This document shows positions 11,963 to 21,971 of a stretch of 31,279 bases of DNA, piece after piece. The notes under the pieces are model-generated. The model was not told the origin of the DNA. It was given only the letters and a program-made list of their open reading frames with translations, and made no database searches. Position 1 is the first letter of the stretch, and each line of letters opens with the position of its first letter. The DNA is from Lindgomyces ingoldianus (lineage: Eukaryota; Ascomycota; Dothideomycetes; Pleosporales; Lindgomycetaceae). Location: contig NW_022985189.1 of the NCBI RefSeq assembly GCF_010093535.1, forward strand, positions 854,771 through 886,049, written 5' to 3'. Both the position numbers and the translations under genes were made by a program.

Positions 11963-12478
11963 TGTTATGTTGATAGCATTATATTTGGGAATTGTTAGAG
12001 GAAGGTGCAGAGAAGCATGAAGAATAGTCCAAGTGGTCCACTTGCACTAAACTGGCTACCCGATTGACTCTGCCTATGAATCACTCTCTACCTCTAGCAT
12101 GGAAAACGCAAAGCAATTTTAGGCCCACCTTGGCGCATGAAATCTATCTTTATAATGCCTTCTTTCTCGAGGATCTGAAAATATCTGCTACCTAGCCCCG
12201 TCGAACGGGCGGCGTGGAGGGACCCAATACGCTCTCACGGGCTGGTAGAAGAAAGAAAGCTGCATTTAAATGGTCTGACACCACCTGTTCAATGTGCGCC
12301 TTCGGCGCCTATGGAAGGACCTCGTCACGAATCTGCTGTCCTAACATTTTCAACCTGCGCAGACTTGCAGGCGTCTCACAGAGGCTCCAGCAGAGACAAA
12401 TCACATAGCCCTCTTTGCGATCGAGGTGTGGTATTGACACATTAAATGATTTGACGCACCCGCACACACACTATAACA
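11963..12478 (+). repeat. Probable 3' LTR of an otherwise missing LTR element
   Basis: Begins TGTTATG and ends CTATAACA: a TG...CA repeat with perfect 6-bp inverted ends (TGTTAT/ATAACA), 516 bp. A polypurine-like tract stands right before it, and the bases on its two sides do not match. Both points fit a 3' LTR whose element is truncated on the left rather than a solo LTR. No second copy is in the window to confirm it. The short open frame at 12214-12408 has no recognisable content. Confidence 0.45.
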
Positions 12479-12809
12479 AATAACTTTACTAAAATAAAAT
12501 AAAAGCTGTGCTAAAAGTATAGAAGAAACTATCAAAGTTAAGACTACACCTTACACTACTATAACCTTAAATGCTAGAAGATAAGTATATAAAATATACT
12601 TTTAAAAGCGGTATAATTTATAAAAGATAGAATAAACATAGTAACTCATATAAATGCTTTTCTCTATAGTATATACTAAAAAAATCCTTATATTAAAATA
12701 AACATTAATAAAACTTACCACTTAGAAATTAAAAGTATAAATAAATAAAGCAACATACTAGCTATGTAAAGTACTATACTATAATTTACTTTAGTTTTAT
12801 AAAAACTAC
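12479..12809. other. AT-rich gap, no gene
   Basis: RIP-like AT-rich sequence between the putative 3' LTR and the next TIR element. I see no coding signal or recognisable repeat; probably the remains of an older element. Confidence 0.5.
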
Positions 12810-12811
12810 TA

Positions 12812-13905
12812 ACACACGCTATAGGCAAGTTGCTTACAGACCTAAGTTACTTACTTTTACTAAGACCCTACTAAACTACTTTTTTAATACTAATGCATTT
12901 CTAACAACACTACTTAGATGCGCTAAAAATATTAGATATAGCTTACACTTTAAGCTTTTAGATAAGACATAACACTCTTAAAGCAACATGCTACAGCTAT
13001 GTATAAGGGCTTTTAAAAAAGAATAAATAACTAACATGCTAGATAACTTTTATAAGCTAATTCTACAGCTAACTTACAAAGGCTAGATAATAATAAAAAG
13101 TAAGTAGTTATTAAGCATATACTTAAGCTATATATGTAAGGATTTTCTTATTAGCTAGTAACTATAGCTAATATAGCTAATTCTTTACACGCTAAGTATA
13201 ATTTAGGCTACACTAGCATAAACTAGCTTAGTGTGTTTATAAAGCATTATCTAGAGCTTAAAGTAAAGTTTAAGTGTAAGTATAACTAGAAAAAAGCTTT
13301 TTATAAAAATCTTAAAGTAATTTAAAGCAAGTTTAGCCTTATAAAGAATATATAAGCTAAGAATAGCATTTAGAATAATAACATGTACAACTTTAATAAA
13401 ATAGGCTTTATAATAAGCTAGATATTTACTAACTATACTTATACTTAAAACTTTACTTTAAGTGTTAGATAAGACTTTATAAACATACTAAGCTAGTTTA
13501 CACTAACATAGCCTAGATTATGCTTAGTGTGCAAAGAATTAGCTATATTAGCTATAGCTGCTAGCTAAGAGGAAAATCCTTGCGTATATAGCTTAAGCAT
13601 AGGCTTAATAATTACCTACTTCTAAATATTACTTAGCCTTTATAAGTTAGCTGTAGAATTAGCTTATAAAAGTTACTTAGTGTGTAAATTATTATCTTTT
13701 TAGAGACTCTATACATAGCTAAAGCATATTATTTTAAAAGTGTTACATCTTATTTAAAAGCCTAAAGTGTAAGCTGTATCTAATGTCTATTTAGCATGTC
13801 TAAGTAGTGTTGTTAGGAATGCATTAGTATAAGAAAAGTAGTTTAGTAGGGTCTTAGTAAAAGTAAGTAACTTAGGTGTGTAAGCAACTTACCTGTAAAG
13901 TACGT
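12812..13905 (+). mobile_element. Fot1-derived foldback element, copy 1
   Basis: TA (12810-12811) then a degraded terminal repeat; the right end reads ACGT at 13905 followed by TA (13906-13907). The left arm, about 480 bp plus an extra 150 bp, contains the 5' part of a Fot1-type transposase gene on the plus strand. At about 13436 the sequence turns round, and the right arm is the inverted repeat of the left arm, including the transposase 5' region (TTAGCTATATTAGCTATAGC against GCTATAGCTAATATAGCTAA). It has no catalytic domain and is not autonomous. The junction CTAGATATTTACTAACTATA is shared with the other copies. Confidence 0.82.
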
Positions 13906-14021
13906 TAGCATGTCTAAGTAGTGTTATTAGGAATGTATTAGTGTAAACAGAGTAGTTTAGTAAGGTCTTAGCAAAAGTAAGCAACTTAGATGTGTAAGAA
14001 ACTTGCTTATAGTGTACGTTA
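13906..14021 (+). repeat. Tandem duplication of the element's right terminus
   Basis: The last 114 bp of the preceding foldback element (13791-13904) are repeated in direct orientation at 13905-14019, again ending ACGT plus TA. The two units differ by several C/T and G/A changes, so both have been exposed to RIP. Confidence 0.8.
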
Positions 14022-14078
14022 GAAGATTTATAGTCTTTATATAACGTACACCACGGGCAAGTCGCTCACACACCCAAG

Positions 14079-15023
14079 TGTTACGATACTAACCTGGCAA
14101 TACTGCCGGGTACCGGCCGGGGAGATAATTAGGTGGCGAGAGGTAATAGGGTTGGCGAAATAGTCGAGTGTACAGTCCGCCTTTCCGCGTTAACAGGGAG
14201 AGTGTGGCTTTCGTGGTTTGCCCCTTGCTACCGTACGAGCAGGTATTAGCCTTCCTTTTCGAAGCTCGGATGACATAATCAGACGTCTCGCTTAGCGCAC
14301 AGGCAAGCATCTAATATACGTCTACTAATAATATCTACAAATATCTAGCTAGTACTAGAATACAGACGCTGACACACTAATTCTAGCTTAGCAACACCTT
14401 AAAACTATAAACAGTAATAAAGAGGCAAACTTTAGCCTACTAAGAACATAACACAGCATTATAATATTATATTAAAACATTTAGAATCTAGTAAGAAATC
14501 TAGTAAAATATATTTATTTACCTTAAAAATCTAGAAGGTTTATACAAGTAGTAGAAAGTTTTATAGGCTAATTAGACATTAATCTAGCTCTTTTTTAAAC
14601 TAATAAGAGAAAAGGGTTGGTAAGATGTGCAGTGATTAATAGAGATGAGGAATAGATGAAGATGTTTATTAAAGAGAGAGTATGAGTGTATTGTGCAGTG
14701 CTGTCGGAAGCTCCTGTACTACTCTAGTCTATCCTGTAAAGAAAGAAGAAGATAAAGATTGATCACAGCCTTCCTAAGGATGGTCGGGATCAAGACTATA
14801 TACATAAGGTTGCGCGCCCGAGCATGCACGACGTGCACAGCAGGCACTCCCATGGCAGCGCGCATGCTATCTGAACGCTTCCGGGGTCATGTGACTTTCC
14901 GTCCTGCTCCGTTGTCACGTGACCTGTACTACCTGCTCATAGATGAACATCTCCCACCATTAGTCCTCAGACCATAGCTTAGTGCTCGGACATTTGCTTA
15001 CAGTTCTATTAGGGATTGTGACA
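14079..15023 (-). repeat. LTR-like insertion in the terminal repeat of foldback copy 2
   Basis: Plus-strand ends TGTTACGATAC and GATTGTGACA. The flanks CCAAG (14074-14078) and CTAAG (15024-15028) match except for one C/T and rejoin the interrupted terminal repeat. On the minus strand a TATATAGTCTTGATC box (about 14788-14805) suggests the transcribed direction. The ends are GC-normal, but 14310-14610 is AT-rich; it may be a RIPed part or another nested insertion. At 945 bp it is long for a single LTR. The open frames inside show no known domain. Confidence 0.6.
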
Positions 15024-15344
15024 CTAAGTTACTTACTTTTGCTAAGACCCTACTAAACTACTCTTCCTACACTAATGCATTCCTAATAACACTACTTAGG
15101 TGTGCTAAAAGCATGCTAGATATAGCTTACACTTTAGGCTTTTAAATAAAATATAACACTCTTAAAGTAACATGCTGCAGCTATGTATAAAGTCTTTTAA
15201 AAGATAATAAACAGCTAACACATTAAATAACTTTTATAAGCTAATATTATAGCTAACTTATAAAGGCTAGATAATAATAAAAAGTAGGTTATTATTAAGC
15301 ATATAATTAAGCTATATATATAAGAATTTTCTTCTTAGCTAGTA

Positions 15345-16476
15345 ACGTACCTAACGGGTTGGCCGGCCACACGGGTTGGCCAGCCACTTTTGCCAAGCCC
15401 CCACTAAACTCTACCTATCTACATAATGCTTTAACAACAACACTAGATTAAATCTTTTAAAGAACATTAGATACAGCTTGCTTTTTAGGCTTTTAAATAA
15501 GACTTAAAACTCTTCTTATAACGCGCTGCAGCTATCTATAATGTCTTTTACACAACACTAAGCAATTAACGCGCTAGACAGCCTTTATAAGCAAAATGCT
15601 AGCCTAAATTAAGGAATCTAACTAAGCTTAAAAAGAAAGTAGTTATTAAGTACATACTTAAGCTTATTACGCGTAGATTTCCCTCTAGGCTTGCAGCTAT
15701 AGCTAATATAGCTAATTCCTTGCCTATAAAGCGCAATCTAGGCCAGGTTAGCTTAAACTAGACTAGTATGTAGGTTAAGCACTGCCCTAAGTTTATAATA
15801 AAGTTTAATTATAAGTATAATTATAAAAAAGCGCTTTATAAGGATCTAGAGGTTATCTAGAGCTAGTTTTGCCTAGTAGCTAACATAAAAGCTAAGTACA
15901 GTATCTAGAATAAAGACAGGTATAACTTTAATAAGTTAGGCTTTATAATAAGCTAGATATTAACTAGAGCAGTTATTACAGCTTTAGAGAGATAAGAATA
16001 GCTAAAGGTAATATAGTAAAGTAATAAAAAGTAGATAATAGTTATCTAGAGCATTAATATAATAAAGTAGGCTATAAAATTATAAAGCTTTAAGCAGTAA
16101 ATAAGGCTGCTATATAAGATAAATTGCATAAAAGAAAGCAGATTTAGGCAAAAGAGACCTTAATAGTTAAAGATAGGGCTTGTCTAACTGCTCTAAAAGA
16201 GTTTAAAGCGCGTAGTAATAAGAAGAAGCTAAAGACGTAGGTGCACGCTAAAAAAGGTAAGCTAAGTTAAAAGTAATGTAAGCAGTGTAATTAGACTAGG
16301 CATAACTTATGTACATATAAGTAAGTAGTAGAAGTAGACTCTAAATAATATCTTATGTTGTATTACTTTATATAGGGCTAAAGTGGGCTGTTTTGCGAGA
16401 GAATAGGGTGGTTTTAGTAGGGGCTTAGCAAAAGTGGCCGGCCAACCCGTGTGGCCGGCCAACCTGTTAGGTACGT
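15345..16476 (+). mobile_element. Second Fot1-like element with GGCCGGCC terminal repeats, internally deleted
   Basis: TA on both sides (15343-15344, 16477-16478) and inverted ends of about 68 bp starting ACGTACCTAAC. Each end holds two direct units of about 17 bp of the form ACGGGTTGGCCGGCCAC. Inside, the plus strand carries the N-terminal part of a Fot1 transposase (DNA-binding region, NFNKLGF at about 15927) up to about 16075. A C-terminal part follows with FKARSNKKK and a CKQCN...RHNLC zinc-knuckle near 16270-16320. The catalytic middle is missing. It is inserted in foldback copy 2. Stops are RIP-type; the terminal repeats are barely mutated. Confidence 0.83.
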
Positions 16477-17218
16477 TAACTATAGCTAATATAGCTAATT
16501 CTTTACACGCTAAGTGTAATCTAGGCTATGTTAGTATAAACTAACCTAGTACATTTATAAAGCATTATTTAAAGCTTAAAGTAAAGTGTAAGTGTAAGTA
16601 TAACTATAAAAAAGCTTTTTATAAAATTCTAAGGTAATTTTAAGCTAGTTTAGCCTTAGAAAGAATATATAGGCTAAGTATAGCGTTTAAAATAATAACA
16701 CATATAGCTTTAATAAAATAGACTTTATAATAAGCTAGATATTTACTAACTATACTAACACTTAAAACTTTACTTTAAGCTTTAAATAACACTTTATAAA
16801 CATACTAGGCTAGTTTATGCTAATATAGCCTAGATTATGCTTAGCGTGTAATAAATTAGCTATATTAGCTATAGTTGCTAGCTAAGGGGAAAATCCTTAC
16901 ATATATTACTTAAGTATATATTTAATAATTACTTGCTTTTTATTATTATCTAGCTTTTATAAATTAGCTGTGAAATTAACTTATAAAGGTTATTTAGTAT
17001 ATTAGTTATTTATTATTTTTTAAAAGACTTTATATATAGCTGCAGCATATTACTTTAAGAGTGTTATATTTTATTTAAAAGACTATAGTGTAAGCTGTAT
17101 CTAATGTTCTTTTAGCATGTCTAAGTTATATTATTAGAAATACATTAGTGTAAGAAAAGTAGTTTAGTAGGGTCTTAGTAAAAGTAAGTAACTTAGGTGC
17201 GTAAGCAACTTGCCTGTA

Positions 17219-17515
17219 TGTAACAATTCTTATGAATTGTTCCATCTCGGGCGGCCCGGAACCTCCAGAAGGCCCTCGTATCGGCCCCGACCTCGACCTG
17301 GCCCCGACTCTGCCCAGCCCCCTGCTGTTACCCCTATTCCCTTATATATTTAGTTGTACCTCCTATGTAGCTAGCTCAGTAGTTTTTGGATATCCTCTGT
17401 ATAAGGCCTATAGGTGTCAATGGCATTCCCAGGTTCTGAGTCCCCACGCACTCCCATATGCCTCTAAGTGGATTCCCACCGCATTCAGACCCATTGTCTT
17501 GCCTGCGCTGTTACA
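17219..17515 (+). repeat. Solo LTR (297 bp) in the terminal repeat of foldback copy 2
   Basis: Starts TGTAACAATTC and ends GCTGTTACA, with CTGTA on both sides (17214-17218, 17516-17520). GC-normal and not RIPed, in an AT-converted host element. A short palindrome, AACAATTCTTATGAATTGTT, lies at its start. The open frame at 17232-17546 spans the LTR and is not a gene. Confidence 0.87.
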
Positions 17516-17528
17516 CTGTAGTGTACGT

Positions 17529-17857
17529 GATCTTTTTATTTTATAGCGCAGTTGCTGCTAAGCCTCTGGCTGTTTTCTTGCTTTACTAAGGTTGCAGCTA
17601 CCTTTTTAACTGTAGCTGTTTTGTTATTGCATAACTTATAATATAAGCTACTTTACACGTTATTATATTCTTATTATGCTAGCTTATTAAGCATTTACAT
17701 ACTCGTAGTAACATTTACATAATGTACTATAGCTATTATTTTTAATTTATACTACTTACTTTTCTTCTAAAGTTATTATTCTAATACCTTTAATTCTAGT
17801 AATACTATACACTACTAGTAGCTTATAAAGTAACTCTTGCTTTACTTATAAATACTC
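17529..17857. other. AT-rich gap, no gene
   Basis: RIP-like sequence between two TIR elements. No motif, coding stretch or clear repeat was recognised. Confidence 0.5.
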
Positions 17858-18047
17858 TAATGTACTCTATATACATGTTACCTACACACTTAGATTTCTT
17901 ACTTTTACTAAAATTATACTAAACTACTTTTTCTACACTAATGCGCTTATAATAATACTGCTGTAATATGTTAAAAGAATATTAAATATAGCTTATCCTT
18001 TAAGCTTTTAAATAAAATATACCACTTTTTAATTAATATACTATAGC

Positions 18048-18338
18048 TGTCTGTACGTAAGTGCGGCTGCGTCTGTACGTGCGTACAGCTAAATTAAGTT
18101 GCCTAGAACAGTTAGGTATCTAGCCTATACATTAGAGGCTATGTATACTTAACAACCCTTCCTTTTTGTATAAGAAGAGAGGCTAGTAGTGAATTATAAG
18201 AAGATTCGTGCCTACTTACCCTTATTATAGGCTGTACGCTTAGCGTACAGCTGCCCACCACCTACCGTGTGCGTAGCCACGCAGAGAAGGGACCTACTAC
18301 TAGATGCGTAGCCATCTTAAAGAGTAAGCTAACTAACA
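18048..18338. repeat. Small LTR-like insertion in copy 3
   Basis: GC-richer block bounded by TGTCTGTACG and CTAACTAACA, with ATAGC (18043-18047) and ATTGC (18339-18343) outside, one mismatch. Removing it restores the arm sequence seen in sister copies. It contains the near-perfect palindrome GCTGTACGCTTAGCGTACAGC (18231-18251) and repeated GTACG motifs. No coding content. It could equally be a MITE; strand is not determined. Confidence 0.5.
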
Positions 18339-18688
18339 ATTGCTATATATAAAATTCTTTAATAAATAATAAATAACTAACATATTAAATAGTTTTTACA
18401 AGCTAATTTTATAGCTAATTTATAAAAGCTAAAAACTAATTAACAGTAAATAATTATTAAGCATATACTTAAGTTAAATATATAAGAATTTTTCTTTTAG
18501 CTAGCAGCTATAGCTAATGTAGCTAATTATTTATAAACTAAGCATAATCTAGACTCTATTAGTATAAACTAGCTTAGTATGTTTATTAAGTGTTATTTAA
18601 AGCTTAAAGGAAAGTCTATATATAAGTATAATTAAAAAAATTTAGTCTAACGTACTTTACAGGCGAGTTGCTTACACACCTAAGTTGC

Positions 18689-19287
18689 TGTTACGGCCAA
18701 CAGACAGACCGTTATGACCTAATTAGCTGTCCCACACAGCCTCAGCGACGTTGGATGGAAGACGCTTAGCTCCGCGTTGAACGAATCACGTGACAAGACA
18801 GATGAGGAATGGCTTTAGCTTTTAGACAAAAGCCTAGCGGAGTGTACTGTCTAATAAGGACTGCAGGTTTGCAGGTTTGCAGGCCATGCAGGCTACGCAA
18901 GCATGCAAGCATGCAAACATGCAAAGCATGCAAACCCCATGTATATAGTCTTGATTACAACTATAGTTAGAAGGTTGTGATTACTATTTAGTCTTTACCT
19001 ATATAATAGACTAAGAGGCATTAAAACCTTTCTAAAGAGGACATTGCCGCCTTATATATCTTGCACTATATATACCTCCTTTCCTATCTTTTTAGATTAG
19101 GTTTGCCAGCTCCCTATACAGCCGCTGGGCCAAACCACAACCTGCCTTCTCCACCTCCGCCTCTCCCTATACTCTGCTCGACGGACTGTACACCCGATCT
19201 AGCTAAGTCCTTCCCCTCTTCCGCTAACAACACCACAGGCTGTAGTGCTCCCGAAAATACCATTTCGCCGGAGCAAGGATTGTAACA
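18689..19287 (+). repeat. Solo LTR (599 bp) in the terminal repeat of copy 4
   Basis: Begins TGTTACGGCC and ends GGATTGTAACA, with a perfect GTTGC on both sides (18684-18688, 19288-19292). Removing it rejoins the terminal repeat. It contains a TATATAGTCTTGATT box near 18943-18957 and a GCA-rich repeat cluster upstream. Mostly unmutated. The open frame at 19061-19285 is inside the LTR and has no domain. Confidence 0.88.
18861..18936. repeat. GCA-rich short tandem and inverted repeats in the LTR promoter region
   Basis: Units of GCAGGTTT, then GCATGCAA, then GCAAACC form short direct repeats, and the outer parts (GGTTTGC and GCAAACC) are inverted. The cluster lies just upstream of the LTR's TATATAG box, where U3 enhancer repeats usually lie. 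Confidence 0.7.
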
Positions 19288-19572
19288 GTTGCTTACTTTT
19301 ACTAAGACACTACCTAAAAAGACATTAAATACAGCTTACGCTCTAAGCTTTTAAACAAAACGCAACACTTTTAAAATAACATGCTGCAGCTATGTATAGA
19401 GTCTTTTAAAAAATAATAAATAACTTACACACTAAACAACTTTTACAAGCTAATTTTATAGCTAGCCTATAAAGGCTAGGCAATAATAAGAAGTAGGTAA
19501 TTATTAAGCTAATACTTAAGCTATATGCGTAAGGATTTTCCTCTTAGCTAGCAGCTATAGCTAATATAGCTA

Positions 19573-19868
19573 TGTTAGATATGCGCACCTACTGTCAAGA
19601 CAGGAGGAACGTTTGACGAAAGCTGCTACATAGTACGAGCAATAAGCTCGAACAGTATGTTGCTGCAAATTGCAGCATTTTGCAGCATTTTGCAGCATTT
19701 TGCAGCATTTTGCAGCATGTTGCAGCAAATTGCAGCAAATTGCAGCATGTTACAGCATTTTGCAGCATTTTGCAGCATTTTGCAGCATGTTGCAAGCTGG
19801 TCGCGCATAGGGCTGGTGCGCGAGGGACTCGGATCGGAAAAACAAAAGCCGAGCAACACGAGTAGAGC
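19573..19868 (+). repeat. Truncated copia LTR with an expanded 10-bp repeat
   Basis: Matches the copia LTR from its first base (TGTTAGATATGCG) to GAGTAGAGC, where it passes into transposon arm sequence. The last 100 or so bases of the LTR and about 110 bp of the arm are missing, with AGAGC shared at the junction, suggesting a microhomology deletion. The TTGCAGCA array (about 19655-19795) has roughly 15 units against 5 to 7 in the other copies. Open frames on both strands are by-products of this array. Confidence 0.85.
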
Positions 19869-21127
19869 TTAAAGTAAAGTTTAAGTGTAAGTATAACTAT
19901 AAAAAAGCTTTTATAAAAATTCTAAGGTAATTTAAAGCTAGTTTAGCCTTATGAAGAATATTAAAGCTAAGTATAGCATTTAGAATAATAACATATATAA
20001 CTTTAACAAGATTAGCTTTGTAATAGGCTAGATATTTACTAACTATACTTATATCTATAACTTTACTTTAGGCTTTAGATAATGCTTTACAAATGTACTA
20101 GGCTAGTTTATGCTAATATAGCCTAGATTATGCTTAGCGCGTAAAGAATTAGCTATATTAGCTATAGCTACTAGCTAAAGGGAAAATCCTTGCGTATATA
20201 GCTTAAGTATAGGCTTAATAATTACTTACTCTTTATTATTACCTAGCCTTTGTAAGTTAGTTATAGAATTAGCTTGTAAAAGTTATTTAGCATATAAGTT
20301 ATTTATTATTTTTCAAAAGACCTTGTACATAGCTGCACTATGTTATTTTAAGAGTATTATGTCTTGTTTAAAAGCCTAGAGCGTAAGCTGTATGTAATGT
20401 TCTTTTAGGCGCGTCTAAGTAGTGTTGTTAGGAATGCATTAGTGTAGAAAAAGTAGTTTAGTAGGGCCTTAGTAAAAGTAAGCAACTTAGGTGTGTAAGC
20501 AACTTGTCTATAAAGTATGTTATTATAAAGACTATTTTATTAAAGTTATATATATTATTAGTTTAAATACTATACTTAGCTTTACTGTTTTTTATAAGGC
20601 TAAACTAGCTTTAAATTACTTTATAATTTTTATAAAAAGATTATTTATACCTATGCTTATACTTAAACTTTACTTTAAGTTTTAAATAATACTTAATAAA
20701 TATACTAAGCTAGTTTATACTAGCATTGCCTATATTATACTTAGTGTGTAAAGAATTAGCTATATTAGCTACAGCTACTATCTTAAAGGAAAATCCTTAC
20801 GCATCTAGCTTAAGTATAAACTTAGTAACTACTTACTTTTTATTATTATTTAGCCTTTATAAGTTAGTTATATAATTAGCTTATAAAAGTTATCTAGTAT
20901 ATTAGTTATTTATTATTTTTTAAAAGACTTTATATATAGCTATAGCATGTTACTTTAAAAGTATTACATCTTATTTAAAAGCCTAGAGTATAGCTATATT
21001 TAATATTCCTTTAGCACATTTAAGTAGTGTTATTAGAAATAAATTAGTGTAAGAAGGGTAGTTTAGTGTAGGCTTAGCAAAAGTAAGTAACTTAGGTGCG
21101 TGAGCAACTTGCTTGTAGTGTATGTTA

Positions 21128-21969
21128 TAAAATCTACATTTTTTTTAAGACGTGCTAAGACTATTTATGCAAATATTACAAGTTTGCTCATTTTTAGCAA
21201 TACGCGCTAATATTGATTAATAACAATATTGATTAATCTAATTAGTACACATTGAAATTAAAATCACGCTGTTCTTAGGTAGGTTCAGACGAGAGCTTCT
21301 TCGGCGACTTGAATGTTTGCAGCGTGATCCCATTTCGTATTCGGCGCTCTGCCAGCTAGTACCGATGGGGGAGATATCAGCGAGGGCATTCACAGTCATG
21401 ACCAATGTACTGAATGACACGGACTGGGGAGATTGCGCAAGATCAAGTCGCTATTGCTAGATTGGTCAGACTTTAGTTTGGTTGCTGAGATACTTGCCTC
21501 GAGATCGAGATCTGGATATCGATGTTTGTGGATTGGAGGAAAGGTGGACTGGAATTGGAGCCTTTGTTTTTCATGCCTAGATTCAAACAGCCACTTTAAT
21601 TTATTCTAAAACTTGTTGGTCTCTTTTGTTTTCTGCATCTTTGAATCCTTGTTCTGTTGCTGTCGAAGACGGCGCTAGAAAAGGCTTGGGAAATTGATGA
21701 AAAGCGCTAGCAAAGTAACAAGAGTAGTCGCACACAACAAGAGAAAGATAGTGCCCTGTGGGGAGTTGAAGACAAATTACTTTGGAGATGAAGTATTATC
21801 GCGACGGATTGGTGGGATCAGTGCATCAATGAAGGCGATTGGTGGTCGAATGGAAGGTGTGGCTGCGGTGGGAGCAGCCACGCGCGATCAACTATACTAG
21901 CAAAAACGGCTCGGTACTGAGCAGGTACAACATCTCCAGCCAGAGCAGCACTACGCTCAATAAGATCAC
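21128..21969. other. GC-normal intergenic DNA, no recognised gene
   Basis: After an AT-rich lead (to about 21240) the composition becomes normal and RIP stops vanish. The short frames at 21238-21420 (minus) and 21694-21900 (plus) show no known domain or clear splice structure. A hairpin (GTGGCTGC, 7-base loop, GCAGCCAC) lies at about 21858-21880. Probably host intergenic DNA or a decayed gene. Confidence 0.45.
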
Positions 21970-21971
21970 TA

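Larger units (their letters stand above)
14044..17528 (+). mobile_element. Fot1-derived foldback element, copy 2, with three insertions
   Basis: Left end TA then ACGTACACCACGGGCAAG (14044), the least mutated terminal repeat of the family in the window. Right end GTACGT at 17528. Inserted in it are an LTR-like unit (14079-15023), a second Fot1-like element (15345-16476) and a solo LTR (17219-17515). Removing these leaves roughly 1.1 kb with the same foldback layout and the same internal junction (about 16738-16755) as copy 1. The base pair after the right end is GA, not TA, so one duplication is lost or mutated. Confidence 0.75.
18650..20520 (+). mobile_element. Fot1-derived foldback element, copy 4
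   Basis: Left TA 18648-18649 then ACGTACTTTACAGGCGAG; right end TATGT at 20520 with TA at 20521-20522. It sits inside copy 3. It carries a 599-bp solo LTR in its left terminal repeat and a truncated copia LTR in the left arm (19573-19868). The turn-round junction GCTAGATATTTACTAACTATAC is at about 20029-20050, as in copies 1 and 2. The right arm again holds the inverted 5' transposase segment. Confidence 0.8.
17860..21125 (-). mobile_element. Fot1-derived foldback element, copy 3, split by copy 4
   Basis: Left part 17860-18647 (start ATGTACTC after TA) and right part 20523-21125 (end TATGT followed by TA at 21126-21127). Between them copy 4 (18650-20520) is inserted at a TA. The longer arm with the extra transposase piece is on the right, so this copy has the opposite orientation to copies 1, 2 and 4. 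Its internal junction (TAGTC, TA, TTATAAAG) is the mirror image of theirs. A small LTR-like insertion (18048-18338) interrupts the left arm. Confidence 0.75.

Noticed and set aside
14759..14977. Open frames inside solo LTRs and LTR-like units (also 9890, 14089, 17232, 19061)
   Set aside because: All lie within LTR sequence bounded by target duplications and show no conserved domain.
19595..19872. Four overlapping open frames on both strands rich in LLQ/CCKML or AAFCS repeats
   Set aside because: They are translations of the 10-bp tandem repeat in the copia LTR; a 10-bp unit stays open in several frames by chance. The same applies to the frames at 1975, 6943, 7049 and 9013.
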